Assembly: GCF_030657435.1 (NCBI RefSeq)
Contig: NZ_JAUTWS010000012.1
Location: forward strand, 1 to 64,000
Direction of reading: 5' to 3'
DNA: 64,000 nt
Source of the DNA: Paracraurococcus lichenis
Lineage (GTDB): Bacteria > Pseudomonadota > Alphaproteobacteria > Acetobacterales > Acetobacteraceae
Shown: piece by piece, positions 17,030 through 24,930 of the stretch
Numbering within the stretch: the stretch's first letter is position 1
Layout: every line of letters begins with the position of its first letter
Translations under genes and position numbers: made by a program
Notes under the pieces: model-generated
The model's input: only the letters and a program-made list of their open reading frames with translations
The model's database searches: none
What the model was told of the DNA's origin: nothing

Positions 17030-18217
17030 ATGACTGCCCCGCCCGCGGCGCTCGCCGCCCTCTCGGCGATGCGCGGCGCCGCGCTGCGGACCGTGATCGC
17101 CATTCCTGCCCGCGACGAGGCCGACTGCCTCCCCGCCTGCCTCGCCGCCCTGGCCGCCCAGCGGCCGGCCGAGGCGCTCGCCGGCACCGCCGTCCTGCTG
17201 CTCGCCAACAACTGCAGCGACGGCACCGCGGCCGCCGCCCGCGCCATGGCGCCGGACCTGCCTTTCCCGTTGGTCGTGCTGGAGGCCGCCCTGCCGCCCG
17301 GCCGCGCCCATGCCGGCGGCGCCCGCGCCGCGGCCATGGAGGCCGCCGCCGCCTTGCTCGGCGAGGTGCCGGGCGGCGCCCTGCTCTGCACCGATGCCGA
17401 TGCGCGGCCGGAGCCGGGCTGGCTGGCCGCCAACCTCGCCGAACTCGCCGCCGGCGCCGACGCCGTGGCCGGCGCCGTCCTGCCCGACCCGGCCGAGGCC
17501 GCGCGCCTGCCCGCCACGCTCCGCCGCCGCGAGGCCGAGGAGGCCCGCTACGCCGCCCTGCTCGACGAAATGGCGGCGCGCATCGACCCCATCGCGCATG
17601 ATCCCGGGCCGACGCACGGCACGCATTCCGGCGCCTCCATCGCGCTGCGGCTCGCGGCCTGGCGCGCCGTCGGCGGCATCCCCCTGGTCCCGCGCGGGGA
17701 GGACCGGGCGCTCTTCGCCGCGCTCGCTCGCAGGGATGCCCGCATCCGGCACAGCGAGGCGGCGCGGGTGCTGGTCTCCTGCCGGCTCGACGGCCGGGCC
17801 GGCGGCGGCATGGCGGCGACGCTGCGCCGGCGCCTGGCCGATCCCCACGCGCTGGTGGACGACCGGCTGGAGCCCGCCCGCCGCGCCTGGCTGCGCCTCC
17901 GCACCCGCCGCGCGTTGCGGCTGCTGCGGGCCGGGGCGCCGCGGCCGGGCAACCCGCTGCGGTTACAGATCGCCCTCGGCATTGCGCCTGCCGCCATGCG
18001 GCGCGTGCTCTCGGCGTCGAGCTTCGGCCTGGCCTGGGAAGCGCTGCAGGCCGCGACGCCGGCGCTGCGCCGGGTGCCGCTCGACCCCGCCGCCCTGCCG
18101 CGCGAGACGGCGATCGCCGCAGCGATCCTCGCCGCCGTCAGGGCGACGGATCTGGCCCGGAACCTTGCCGTCCCAGCAGATCCAGCCGGTAGCGCGCGGC
18201 CCGCTGCTGCCGGATGA
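17030..18217 (+). CDS. Glycosyltransferase family 2-like protein
   Basis: 395 residues. A GT-A nucleotide-sugar fold is indicated by VIAIPARDEADCLPACL (22-38), the conserved NNCSDGT turn (60-66) and the metal-binding DAD in CTDADARPEPGW (D122/D124). A His-containing acceptor loop follows around 185. The C-terminal 150 residues are Arg/Ala-rich and not recognisable. It converges with, and overlaps by 80 bp, a methyltransferase gene whose operon also encodes a PIG-L deacetylase and an acyl-CoA dehydrogenase-like protein. Together these look like a sugar-modifying set. The donor and acceptor are unknown. Confidence 0.78.
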   Translation: MTAPPAALAALSAMRGAALRTVIAIPARDEADCLPACLAALAAQRPAEALAGTAVLLLANNCSDGTAAAARAMAPDLPFPLVVLEAALPPGRAHAGGARAAAMEAAAALLGEVPGGALLCTDADARPEPGWLAANLAELAAGADAVAGAVLPDPAEAARLPATLRRREAEEARYAALLDEMAARIDPIAHDPGPTHGTHSGASIALRLAAWRAVGGIPLVPRGEDRALFAALARRDARIRHSEAARVLVSCRLDGRAGGGMAATLRRRLADPHALVDDRLEPARRAWLRLRTRRALRLLRAGAPRPGNPLRLQIALGIAPAAMRRVLSASSFGLAWEALQAATPALRRVPLDPAALPRETAIAAAILAAVRATDLARNLAVPADPAGSARPAAAG

Positions 18218-18743
18218 CGGGCAGGCCGGCAGCGGCGATGAAGCCCTCCGTCGCCGCATCGCCCGAGAGGGGGTAGTCGGTCTCTTCAGTCCAGTGGACC
18301 AGCAGCGCCTCGCCGCCCGGCGTCAGCGACTCCGCGACGCGGCGGGCGAGGCGCGCGCCGTCCGCGGCGTCGAGGTAGTAGACCACCTCGGAGAGCAGGA
18401 TCAGGTCGAAGCGCCCTTCCGGCCAATCCGCCGGCACGGCCATGCGCCGGAAGGCGACCTTCGGCAGCCCGGCGCAGCGCGCCTGCGCGGCGGCGAGCGG
18501 CGCCTCGGCCGCATCCACCGCCAGCAGGGCATCGCAGCGCGCGGCAAGCTGCGCGGTCAGCACGCCGATGGAGCAGCCGATCTCGAAGGCACGGCCGTAG
18601 CGCGGGCGCGGCAGGGCGGCGATGGTCGCGGCATATTTGTCGCGCTCGTAGTCGCTGCTGGCGAAGCGCCAGGGGTCGGGGTCGGCGGCATAGAGCGCCT
18701 CGAAATAGCCGGGCGGCAGCGTGCGCTCCGCGCGGCGGCTCAT
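18138..18743 (-). CDS. SAM-dependent methyltransferase, NodS-like
   Basis: 201 residues with a class I methyltransferase fold. YFEALYAADPDPWRF near the N terminus and SDYERDKYAAT (30-40) resemble NodS, the N-methyltransferase acting on the deacetylated glucosamine of Nod factors. The SAM-binding loop is EIGCSIG (54-60), and the acidic residue ending strand 2 lies in LLAVDAAEA. It overlaps the PIG-L gene by ATGA (18740-18743), so the deacetylase and methyltransferase are coupled. The 3' end overlaps the convergent glycosyltransferase by 80 bp. An N-methyltransferase role on an amino sugar is inferred. Confidence 0.8.
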   Translation of the reverse strand: MSRRAERTLPPGYFEALYAADPDPWRFASSDYERDKYAATIAALPRPRYGRAFEIGCSIGVLTAQLAARCDALLAVDAAEAPLAAAQARCAGLPKVAFRRMAVPADWPEGRFDLILLSEVVYYLDAADGARLARRVAESLTPGGEALLVHWTEETDYPLSGDAATEGFIAAAGLPVIRQQRAARYRLDLLGRQGSGPDPSP

Positions 18744-19492
18744 GGCGTCTCGTCCAGCAGGATCTCGTAGTCCCGCTCGGCGAGCGCCAGCATCTCGGGC
18801 AGGAGCTGGAAGGCGGTGGGATCGCCGAGCCGGTCGCTGTGCTGGGAACGGTGCGCCGCGATCGCGCGGCGCTTCGCCTCCAGCACAGGGCCGATCTCGA
18901 AGCGATGGCCGCGCGGCGGGCCGGGCAGCTCGGGCGGGGTGCCGAGGGGGAAGCCGCGCAGGGGGCAGGCATAGCCCCAGCCCCAGACGGGATAGGCCAG
19001 CAGCCGCGTGCCGGGCAGGCGGCGCACCACGGCCTCGGCCATGGCGGAGCTCGCCTGGTGGTCGCGGTGCGGGTCGTGCTTCCAGGTGCAGAGCAGCGCG
19101 CTGGGCGGCGGCACGGCGAGGGCCAGCACGGCCGCGACCGCGGCCTCGAATTCCGGGCCTTCGCCGGGCACGGCGGTGTCGCGCAGCCGCAGGAAATGCA
19201 CCGCCTCCGGCCCCAGCCCGAGCGCCGCGGTGGCGGCCAGCGCCTCCGCCTCCCGCACCGCCTGCACGCGGGCCGGCGGCAGGCCGGGATGCGAGCCGCT
19301 GCCGTCGCTCATGATCACCACCCGCACCGGCAGCCCGGCCGCGACGGCGGCGGCGACCAGCCCGCCGCAGCCGATCGACTCGTCGTCCGGATGCGGCGCC
19401 AGCACCAGGGCGCCGCGGGGCCCGAGGACCGCGCGCGGGTCCTCGGTCGCGGGCAGCGCCTCGGCGGCGCGGAGGAAGGCTGCGGCGTCCAT
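18740..19492 (-). CDS. PIG-L family deacetylase
   Basis: 250 residues. Zinc-binding motif HPDDE at 34-38 and the second ligand motif H142-x-x-D-H (KHDPHRDHQAS) define the PIG-L/LmbE family, which removes acetyl groups from N-acetylglucosaminyl compounds. It sits 3 bp after the acyl-CoA dehydrogenase-like gene and overlaps the NodS-like methyltransferase by 4 bp. No signal peptide is seen, so it probably acts on a cytosolic or lipid-linked intermediate. Confidence 0.88.
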   Translation of the reverse strand: MDAAAFLRAAEALPATEDPRAVLGPRGALVLAPHPDDESIGCGGLVAAAVAAGLPVRVVIMSDGSGSHPGLPPARVQAVREAEALAATAALGLGPEAVHFLRLRDTAVPGEGPEFEAAVAAVLALAVPPPSALLCTWKHDPHRDHQASSAMAEAVVRRLPGTRLLAYPVWGWGYACPLRGFPLGTPPELPGPPRGHRFEIGPVLEAKRRAIAAHRSQHSDRLGDPTAFQLLPEMLALAERDYEILLDETP

Positions 19493-19495
19493 GGC

Positions 19496-20644
19496 TCAGT
19501 CCCAGAGGTCACCGAAGGCGGCATGCGCGGCCAGCACATGCGCCGCGGCGCCGGCCAGGGCCCGGTCCGGCCCGGGCTGGCGGAGATAGGTGGAGAGGTC
19601 GCGGGCGATCCGCTCGGCGTCATGCGGCCGCAGGAAGGCCTGCAACCCGATGCTGCGCTCGGTCAGCGCCAGCGCCTCCATGGCCACCCGCTCCACCGCG
19701 GTGCGCGCGAGGCCGACGAAGGCGACGGCTGCCTCATCCGCGTCCTCCGCCTCGGCGCGGAGCGCCGCGGCCTCGACCCAGAGGCGGGCGGTCTGGGCCT
19801 GCATCGCCACCTCGCCGAGGCGCGCCGCCTGCATCGGATCGCCGCCGCGGCCGAGGCGGTTCAGGTGTGCCCGCAGCGCCTCGGCCAGGGCCTCGATCCC
19901 GCCGGCCTGCACGGCGGCGAAGCGCCAGGCGCCGGCGGCGAAGTCGGGCGGCGCCTCATAGGCGCCGGGCGGGCCGACCAGCGCCGCCTCCGGCAGCACC
20001 AGGCCCGAGACATCCACCGCGCCGCTGGCCGAGGCGCGCATGCCCTGCGCCGTCCAGCCGGAGAGGTCGGCCCGCTCCCCCGGCGCGAGCGGCACCAGCA
20101 CCAGGCGCGTCGGCTCGCCCGGCCGCTCCACCGCCGTGACCAGCGCGCGGTCCACGCTGCCGGCGCCGGAGCAGAGCACCTTGCGGCCGAGGAGCCGGAC
20201 GCCCTCCGCCACGCGCTCGATCCGGAGCGGCGGCTCGCCCGGCGCGCCGGTGTTCCAGACCGCGAAAAGCCGCCCGGCCCGCGCATCCCGCGCCGCCGCC
20301 TGCCGCTGCGCCGCATCGCCATGCGCCAGCACCAGGCGGAGCGCGTTCACATGCCCCTCCCAGAGCCGCCCGAGCGGGAGGCTGGCGCGGCCGATGAGCC
20401 GCAGCGCGGTGCAGAGCGCCGCCGCCCCGGCCGGCTCGGTCCCGAGGCCATGCCCGCCCATGGCTGGCGGCAGCGGCGCGGCCAGCAGCCCGGCCTCGCG
20501 CAGCGCCGCGACATCCTCCGCCGGGAAGGCGCCGTCCGCGTCGCGCGCCGGGGCGCGGGCGGCGATGCCGGGCAGGGCGCGGCGCAGGGCAGCCAGGAGG
20601 GCAGGGGCGTCGGCCGGGGGGATCGGGGGCGAAAGATTCGACAT
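19496..20644 (-). CDS. Acyl-CoA dehydrogenase family protein
   Basis: 382 residues. The N-terminal helical domain has an EDVAALREAGLLAAPLP segment, then a flavin-contacting middle domain (GRLFAVWNTG, GWTAQGMRASASGAVDVSGL) and a helical C-terminal domain with TERSIGLQAFLRPHDAERIARDLSTYLRQ, cited here as RDLSTYLRQ. It is a divergent member: I could not locate the usual catalytic Glu. The start at 20644 was chosen because upstream codons are Arg/Pro-rich. First gene of the three-gene operon with PIG-L and the NodS-like enzyme; the link to sugar chemistry is unusual. Confidence 0.75.
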   Translation of the reverse strand: MSNLSPPIPPADAPALLAALRRALPGIAARAPARDADGAFPAEDVAALREAGLLAAPLPPAMGGHGLGTEPAGAAALCTALRLIGRASLPLGRLWEGHVNALRLVLAHGDAAQRQAAARDARAGRLFAVWNTGAPGEPPLRIERVAEGVRLLGRKVLCSGAGSVDRALVTAVERPGEPTRLVLVPLAPGERADLSGWTAQGMRASASGAVDVSGLVLPEAALVGPPGAYEAPPDFAAGAWRFAAVQAGGIEALAEALRAHLNRLGRGGDPMQAARLGEVAMQAQTARLWVEAAALRAEAEDADEAAVAFVGLARTAVERVAMEALALTERSIGLQAFLRPHDAERIARDLSTYLRQPGPDRALAGAAAHVLAAHAAFGDLWD

Positions 20645-20766
20645 GCGCGGCCGCAACGGCCGGGCCGCCCGCCGGTTGCGCCGCGGCCGACGCGGGTCGC
20701 GCCGCGGGTTGACCCCTCCCGCCCCGCCGCGCAGCCTTGCGCGACGCAACGAGGGGGAAACGCAGG

Positions 20767-20796
20767 ATGCCGCATCGCCGCCGGGGGCAGGCCTGA
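20767..20796 (+). other. Possible leader peptide ORF upstream of a CoA-transferase
   Basis: ATG at 20767 follows a GAGGGGG ribosome binding site and encodes the nine residues MPHRRRGQA before TGA at 20794-20796. The CoA-transferase ATG begins 2 bp later in another frame and has a weaker site of its own. This arrangement allows translational coupling; three successive Arg codons could also make it sensitive to charging. It may be accidental. Confidence 0.35.
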
Positions 20797-20798
20797 CC

Positions 20799-22001
20799 AT
20801 GGGCGCCGGGCCGCTCGCGGGCATCCGCGTGCTCGACCTCACCACCGTGCTGGTCGGGCCCTATTGCACCCAGGTCCTCGCCGAGATGGGCGCCGAGGTG
20901 ACCAAGGTGGAGGCGCCGGAGGGCGACGTGGTGCGCCTGATCGGCCCCGGCCGCAGCCCCGGCATGGGCTGCATGTTCCTCACCATCAACCGCGGCAAGC
21001 GCAGCCTCGTCCTCGACCTGAAGACGCCCGAGGGGCGGGCGGTGCTGCTGCGGCTCGCGCAGTCCGCCGAGGTGCTGGTCACCAATATCCGTCCGGCTGC
21101 CATGGCGCGGCTCGGCCTCGACTGGCCGGCGCTGCGGGCGGCGAATCCGCGCCTCGTCTATGCCGCGGTGCTCGGCTATGCCCAGGACGGTCCCTATGCC
21201 CCGCGCCCGGCCTATGACGACCTGATGCAGGGCGCCGCCCTCATCGCCGCGCTGAACGCACGGGTGAACGGCGGCGAGCCGCGCTATGTGCCGCTGGCCA
21301 TGGCGGACCGCATCACCGGCCTGATGGCCGCGAGCGCGATCAATGCCGCCCTGGTCCACCAGGCCCGCACCGGCGAGGGGCAACTGGTCCAGGTGCCGAT
21401 GTTCGAGACGATGCTCAACTTCGTCCTCGGCGACCATCTCGGCGGCAAGGTCTTCGACCCGCCGCTCGATGCCGGCGGCTATGGACGGCTGCTCTCGCCC
21501 GACCGCCGGCCCTACCGGACGAAGGACGGCTTCGTCTGCACCATGATCTACAACGACCGCCAATGGCGCGCCTTCTGCGCCGCCGTCGGCTGGCCCGACC
21601 TGGTCTCGACCGACCCGCGCTTCGCCAGCCATGCCACCCGCACGCGCCATATCGACGAGGTGCTGGGGCTGCTGGCGCGGGAGTTCCTCACCCGCAGCAC
21701 GGCCGAATGGCTGGACCTGCTGGAGCGGGCGGACCTGCCGGTGACGCCGGTCCACACCCTCGAGAGCATCTTCGAGGACCCGCATTTGCTGGCCACCGGC
21801 TTCTTCCAGGCCGAGGACCATCCGACGGAAGGGCGGACGCTCCGCATGGCCGCGCCCGTGCGCTTCTCCGCCACGCCCGCGGGCGAGCGGGCGCCGGCGC
21901 CGCGGCTCGGTGCCGACAGCGCCGCGATCCTGGCCGAGGCCGGCTATGCCGAGGCCGAGATCGCGGCGCTGGTCTCGGCCGGCGCGGTGCGGGCCGGCTG
22001 A
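20799..22001 (+). CDS. CoA-transferase family III (CaiB/BaiF)
   Basis: 400 residues, the normal length. The N terminus reads LAGIRVLDLTTVLVGPYCTQVL, the standard first Rossmann-like strand. NRGKRSLVLDLKTPEG (64-79) is the CoA-contacting segment. The predicted catalytic Asp is D140 (PAYDDLMQG). The enzyme moves CoA between an acyl-CoA and a carboxylate; the substrate is unknown. It is divergent from the acyl-CoA dehydrogenase operon and is about the same length and pattern as the second family III enzyme at 24927-26126, which suggests paralogy. Confidence 0.88.
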   Translation: MGAGPLAGIRVLDLTTVLVGPYCTQVLAEMGAEVTKVEAPEGDVVRLIGPGRSPGMGCMFLTINRGKRSLVLDLKTPEGRAVLLRLAQSAEVLVTNIRPAAMARLGLDWPALRAANPRLVYAAVLGYAQDGPYAPRPAYDDLMQGAALIAALNARVNGGEPRYVPLAMADRITGLMAASAINAALVHQARTGEGQLVQVPMFETMLNFVLGDHLGGKVFDPPLDAGGYGRLLSPDRRPYRTKDGFVCTMIYNDRQWRAFCAAVGWPDLVSTDPRFASHATRTRHIDEVLGLLAREFLTRSTAEWLDLLERADLPVTPVHTLESIFEDPHLLATGFFQAEDHPTEGRTLRMAAPVRFSATPAGERAPAPRLGADSAAILAEAGYAEAEIAALVSAGAVRAG

Positions 22002-22094
22002 GCCCCGACCGGGGCGAGGTGCCTCGGGGCGTCCCGGCGATGCGGCGCAGGCGTCTCGGCGGGCCGGCCTCCGGGCCTTCGCGGCCCTGCCGCC

Positions 22095-22481
22095 TCAGCC
22101 CGGCAGGTGCGCGACGGCCGAGATCTCCACCAGGAATTCCGGCCGCACCAGGCCGCATTGGATGCACCAGCGCGCCGGCGGCTCGCTCGGGAAGTATTCC
22201 TTGTAGACGGCGTTCATGGCCGGGTAATGCGCCATGTGGGAGAGGAAGATGTTGCAATAGGCGACGTCCTGCATGGTGCCGCCGCCGGCCTCGACGATCG
22301 CCTTGATGGCTTCCAGCACCGCGCGGGTCTGCGCGCCGGCATCGCCCGCGCCGACCACCTGCCCCGCCGCATCCAGCGCCAGGATGCCCGAGACGTAGAT
22401 CGTGTTGCCGGCCTTCACGCCCGGCGAATAGGGCGCCAGCGGCGGCGCGGAGCCCGGCGGGATGATCGGGGTCTTCGGCAT
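22095..22481 (-). CDS. rutC: RutC-like 3-aminoacrylate deaminase (RidA family)
   Basis: 128 residues of the RidA/YjgF fold. The start [21 protein letters not shown] and the segment [19 protein letters not shown] closely follow RutC (PARFCIQCGLVKP in E. coli as I recall it), more closely than generic RidA proteins. RutC turns aminoacrylate into malonic semialdehyde. The active-site Cys and Arg of that segment are present. It is 18 kb from the rutB-like gene and has no other rut neighbour, so the pathway is either dispersed or reduced to a detoxifying pair. GGAGGCAGCACCGCC precedes the ATG. Confidence 0.82.
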   Translation of the reverse strand: MPKTPIIPPGSAPPLAPYSPGVKAGNTIYVSGILALDAAGQVVGAGDAGAQTRAVLEAIKAIVEAGGGTMQDVAYCNIFLSHMAHYPAMNAVYKEYFPSEPPARWCIQCGLVRPEFLVEISAVAHLPG

Positions 22482-22632
22482 GGCGGTGCTGCCTCCTTCC
22501 ATGGGCGTGCAAGGCGAGCATGGCTGCTGCGCCGCAGCAAGCGCGCCGGTGCGAAGAGGAGGGCAGCCGACACGGGCGGCGAACCGCCGCCGCGCAACCG
22601 GCGTTGCGCCCCCGACGGCAGCGGAGGGCGGC

Positions 22633-22911
22633 ATGCGGCGAGCGGGGCGATGGATGGCGGCGCTGGCGATGCTGCCCGGCTGCGCCCTGGCGCAGGCCGA
22701 CCGGCCGCCCGCACCCCTGCCGCCCGCCCGGCCGGAGGCGCCGCAGGTCGCGCCCCCGCCCGCCGCCGCGCCGGCCCCGGGCGTGATCCGCCCGCCGGCG
22801 GGCGTCGATCCCGGCATCCGGGCCCCCGCGCCGGTGCCGGCCCCCGGCACCACGCCGGTGATCCCGCCGCCCGGCACCCCCGGCGGCGACCGCCGGGTGG
22901 AGCCACGCTGA
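22633..22911 (+). CDS. Small secreted Pro-rich protein, unknown function
   Basis: 92 residues. A basic start (MRRAGRWM), a short hydrophobic core and ALAQA form a likely Sec signal peptide. The mature part is Pro/Ala-rich and low in complexity, with [13 protein letters not shown] followed by a [16 protein letters not shown] stretch, so the motif PPxG recurs. GGAGGGCGG lies just before the ATG. There is no enzymatic domain; it may be a periplasmic or cell-wall-associated peptide. Confidence 0.6.
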   Translation: MRRAGRWMAALAMLPGCALAQADRPPAPLPPARPEAPQVAPPPAAAPAPGVIRPPAGVDPGIRAPAPVPAPGTTPVIPPPGTPGGDRRVEPR

Positions 22912-22971
22912 CCGCCCGCGGACGGGGCGGCGTTACCAGGACTTAAGCCAGCGCATGCGATCCTGGCCGGC

Positions 22972-24012
22972 ATGCCGCCGGGATCCGTCAACGACACGCA
23001 ATCGACGCCTTCCGCCAGCGCGGACCCGCCGGGCGAGATGACCTGCACGCTGGAGCATCCCGTGTTCCGGCGCTTCCCCGGCATCGGGTTCCGCCGCTCC
23101 CCGCTTGATGGGGAGGTGGTGATGGTCGTCCCCATGGCGGAGCGGGAGGCGGTGCTGCCGCTGAAGGGCATCCAGCAGGAATTCGGGATTGCCGAGGACA
23201 GTCCGGACGGCCGCATGCTGGCCCTGGTCGCGGAGAGCCTGGGCTATGTCACCGCCCTGCATCCCGGCGACCCGCTGCCGGCCGAGGTGGTGAACGGCGC
23301 CGCAAGCTGGTCGCCGGAGGGGGCGCATCGCCGCCGTGCCCAGGTGCGGCTGCGCATCGCCCTGCTCGGCTGGCAGGACCCGGAAGCGGCGCAGCGGGCG
23401 ATGCGGGACATCGAATCCGGCGGCCGGCTGGACAGCGACCCCGAACTCAGGACCGCCATCCAGAATGCCAGCCGCAAGGCGGTGAACGAGCTGGGCTGCG
23501 CGGGGCCGGACGAGGTGATCGCCTGCCTCGACCGCCTGGCCGAGGATTTCGCCTATGTCGAGGCGCTGCGCGACCGGCTGCTGGTCCGCGTGCAGCGGCT
23601 GATCGCCCGGGCGCAGCGCATCGGCGCGACGCTGCATCGCTCAGACACCGTCCGGTCGGACGCGATCCGGCGCATCACCCGGATGGCGGAGACCGCGCTC
23701 GAGGAGTTGTCCGCGCGGTTCCGGAAGCTGGACGGCGTCTACACCGAGATCATCCCGCTGCTGCGGGAGCCCGAGACGCGCCTCGCCTTCGTGCAGGAGA
23801 ACCGCGACGCGCTCTACCGCACCCTGATGGGCTGGGAGCCGATCCTCGGCGAATGGGACGGGGTGAGGGAGGGCGACGACCTGCTGTGGCAGGCCGTCGG
23901 CAATACCTACCAGTTCCTCGCGCGCCGCTACCTCGCCGTCGCGGAATGGCCGCCCTTCGGCGTGCTGCGCCAGGCGCTGTCGCGCGGCCGGGAGAGCGCA
24001 ATGCGCTGGTAG
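22972..24012 (+). CDS. Conserved-looking protein of unknown function, largely helical
   Basis: 346 residues without signal peptide or membrane segment. The first 90 residues have mixed composition ([19 protein letters not shown]). From about 110 on the protein is rich in Arg/Glu/Leu with helical periodicity, including [19 protein letters not shown] and a long helix around 220-260. It ends with two Trp-containing segments ([22 protein letters not shown]). I do not recognise a family. Codon use is typical of the region, and it stands alone between a secreted peptide gene and a hydratase gene. Confidence 0.65.
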   Translation: MPPGSVNDTQSTPSASADPPGEMTCTLEHPVFRRFPGIGFRRSPLDGEVVMVVPMAEREAVLPLKGIQQEFGIAEDSPDGRMLALVAESLGYVTALHPGDPLPAEVVNGAASWSPEGAHRRRAQVRLRIALLGWQDPEAAQRAMRDIESGGRLDSDPELRTAIQNASRKAVNELGCAGPDEVIACLDRLAEDFAYVEALRDRLLVRVQRLIARAQRIGATLHRSDTVRSDAIRRITRMAETALEELSARFRKLDGVYTEIIPLLREPETRLAFVQENRDALYRTLMGWEPILGEWDGVREGDDLLWQAVGNTYQFLARRYLAVAEWPPFGVLRQALSRGRESAMRW

Positions 24013-24081
24013 CCGCGGCCGCGCGCGGTTTGACAGCCCTGCCCGCCGGCCGGAGACTCGCCGGATCGGGGGAGGGGCGGG

Positions 24082-24930
24082 ATGGACGAGGCCGCGCTGC
24101 AGGGCTGGATCGGCCGCGAGCAGGTGACGGAGGACGAGGCGAGCCTGGTGCTGCTGCGGCGCCTCGCCGCGCTGCTGGACCAGGACCCCGCCGCGATTCG
24201 CCGCGGCGCGCCGATGCCGGAGGGCTGGCACGTGGTCCTCTTCGGCCCGCTGGCGCGGCAATCCGCGCTCGGGCCGGACGGCCACCCCGCCATGGGCGAG
24301 TTCCTGCCGCCGGTGCCGCTGCCGCGCCGGATGTTCGCGGGCCGCCGCACCTGGTTCGCGGCGCCGATCCCGGTCGGGGCCGAGGTCCGCCGCGTCTCCC
24401 GCATCGCCGCCATCAACCCGAAGGAGGGGCGGAGCGGGCGGATGATCTTCGTCACCATCCGCCACGGCATCGAGAGCGGTGGCCGCGAATGCGTGGTGGA
24501 GGAGCAGGACCTCGTGTTCCGGGAGGCGCCGCGGCCCGGCGCCGCGCCGGCCGAGCCGGCGCCGCCCGCGCTGCCGGCCGAGGCGGTGCGCGAGCGCTTC
24601 CTGCCCGACCCGACGCTGCTCTTCCGCTACTCCGCGGTGACGAACAACGGCCACCGTATCCACTACGACGCCGACTACGCGCGCGGGGCGGAAGGCTATC
24701 CGGCGCTGGTGGTCAATGGCGGCATCGCCACGACGATGCTGACGGAACTGGCGAAGTGCCACCTGCCGGGGCCGCTGCGCCGGGTGACGACGCGCGCGGG
24801 ACGGCCGCTCTTCGTCGGGCGGGAGGCGACGCTCGCCTGCCATCGGGAGGCGCCGGACCGCGCCCGGCTCTGGGCGCTGGACGATGCGGGGCGGCTCGCC
24901 TTCGAATGCGTCGCGGAATGCGCGGCATGA
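24082..24930 (+). CDS. MaoC-like / mesaconyl-C4-CoA hydratase-type dehydratase
   Basis: 282 residues forming a predicted double hot-dog protein. The N half (WIGREQVTEDEAS, then FLPPVPLPRRMFAGRRTWF) and the C half with a hydratase-like NNGHRIHYDADYA followed by YPALVVNG match the HTD2/mesaconyl-CoA hydratase group, which hydrates branched unsaturated acyl-CoAs. Its stop overlaps the start of a family III CoA-transferase by ATGA. A hydratase and CoA-transferase pair resembles itaconate or mesaconate degradation and the 3-hydroxypropionate bi-cycle; the exact substrate is inferred. Confidence 0.78.
   Translation: MDEAALQGWIGREQVTEDEASLVLLRRLAALLDQDPAAIRRGAPMPEGWHVVLFGPLARQSALGPDGHPAMGEFLPPVPLPRRMFAGRRTWFAAPIPVGAEVRRVSRIAAINPKEGRSGRMIFVTIRHGIESGGRECVVEEQDLVFREAPRPGAAPAEPAPPALPAEAVRERFLPDPTLLFRYSAVTNNGHRIHYDADYARGAEGYPALVVNGGIATTMLTELAKCHLPGPLRRVTTRAGRPLFVGREATLACHREAPDRARLWALDDAGRLAFECVAECAA

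Noticed and set aside
14744..17848. 1034-residue open frame on the minus strand across the EF-G paralogue and the glycosyltransferase
   Set aside because: Spans two well-supported plus-strand genes and their intergenic region; composition is that of an antisense shadow.
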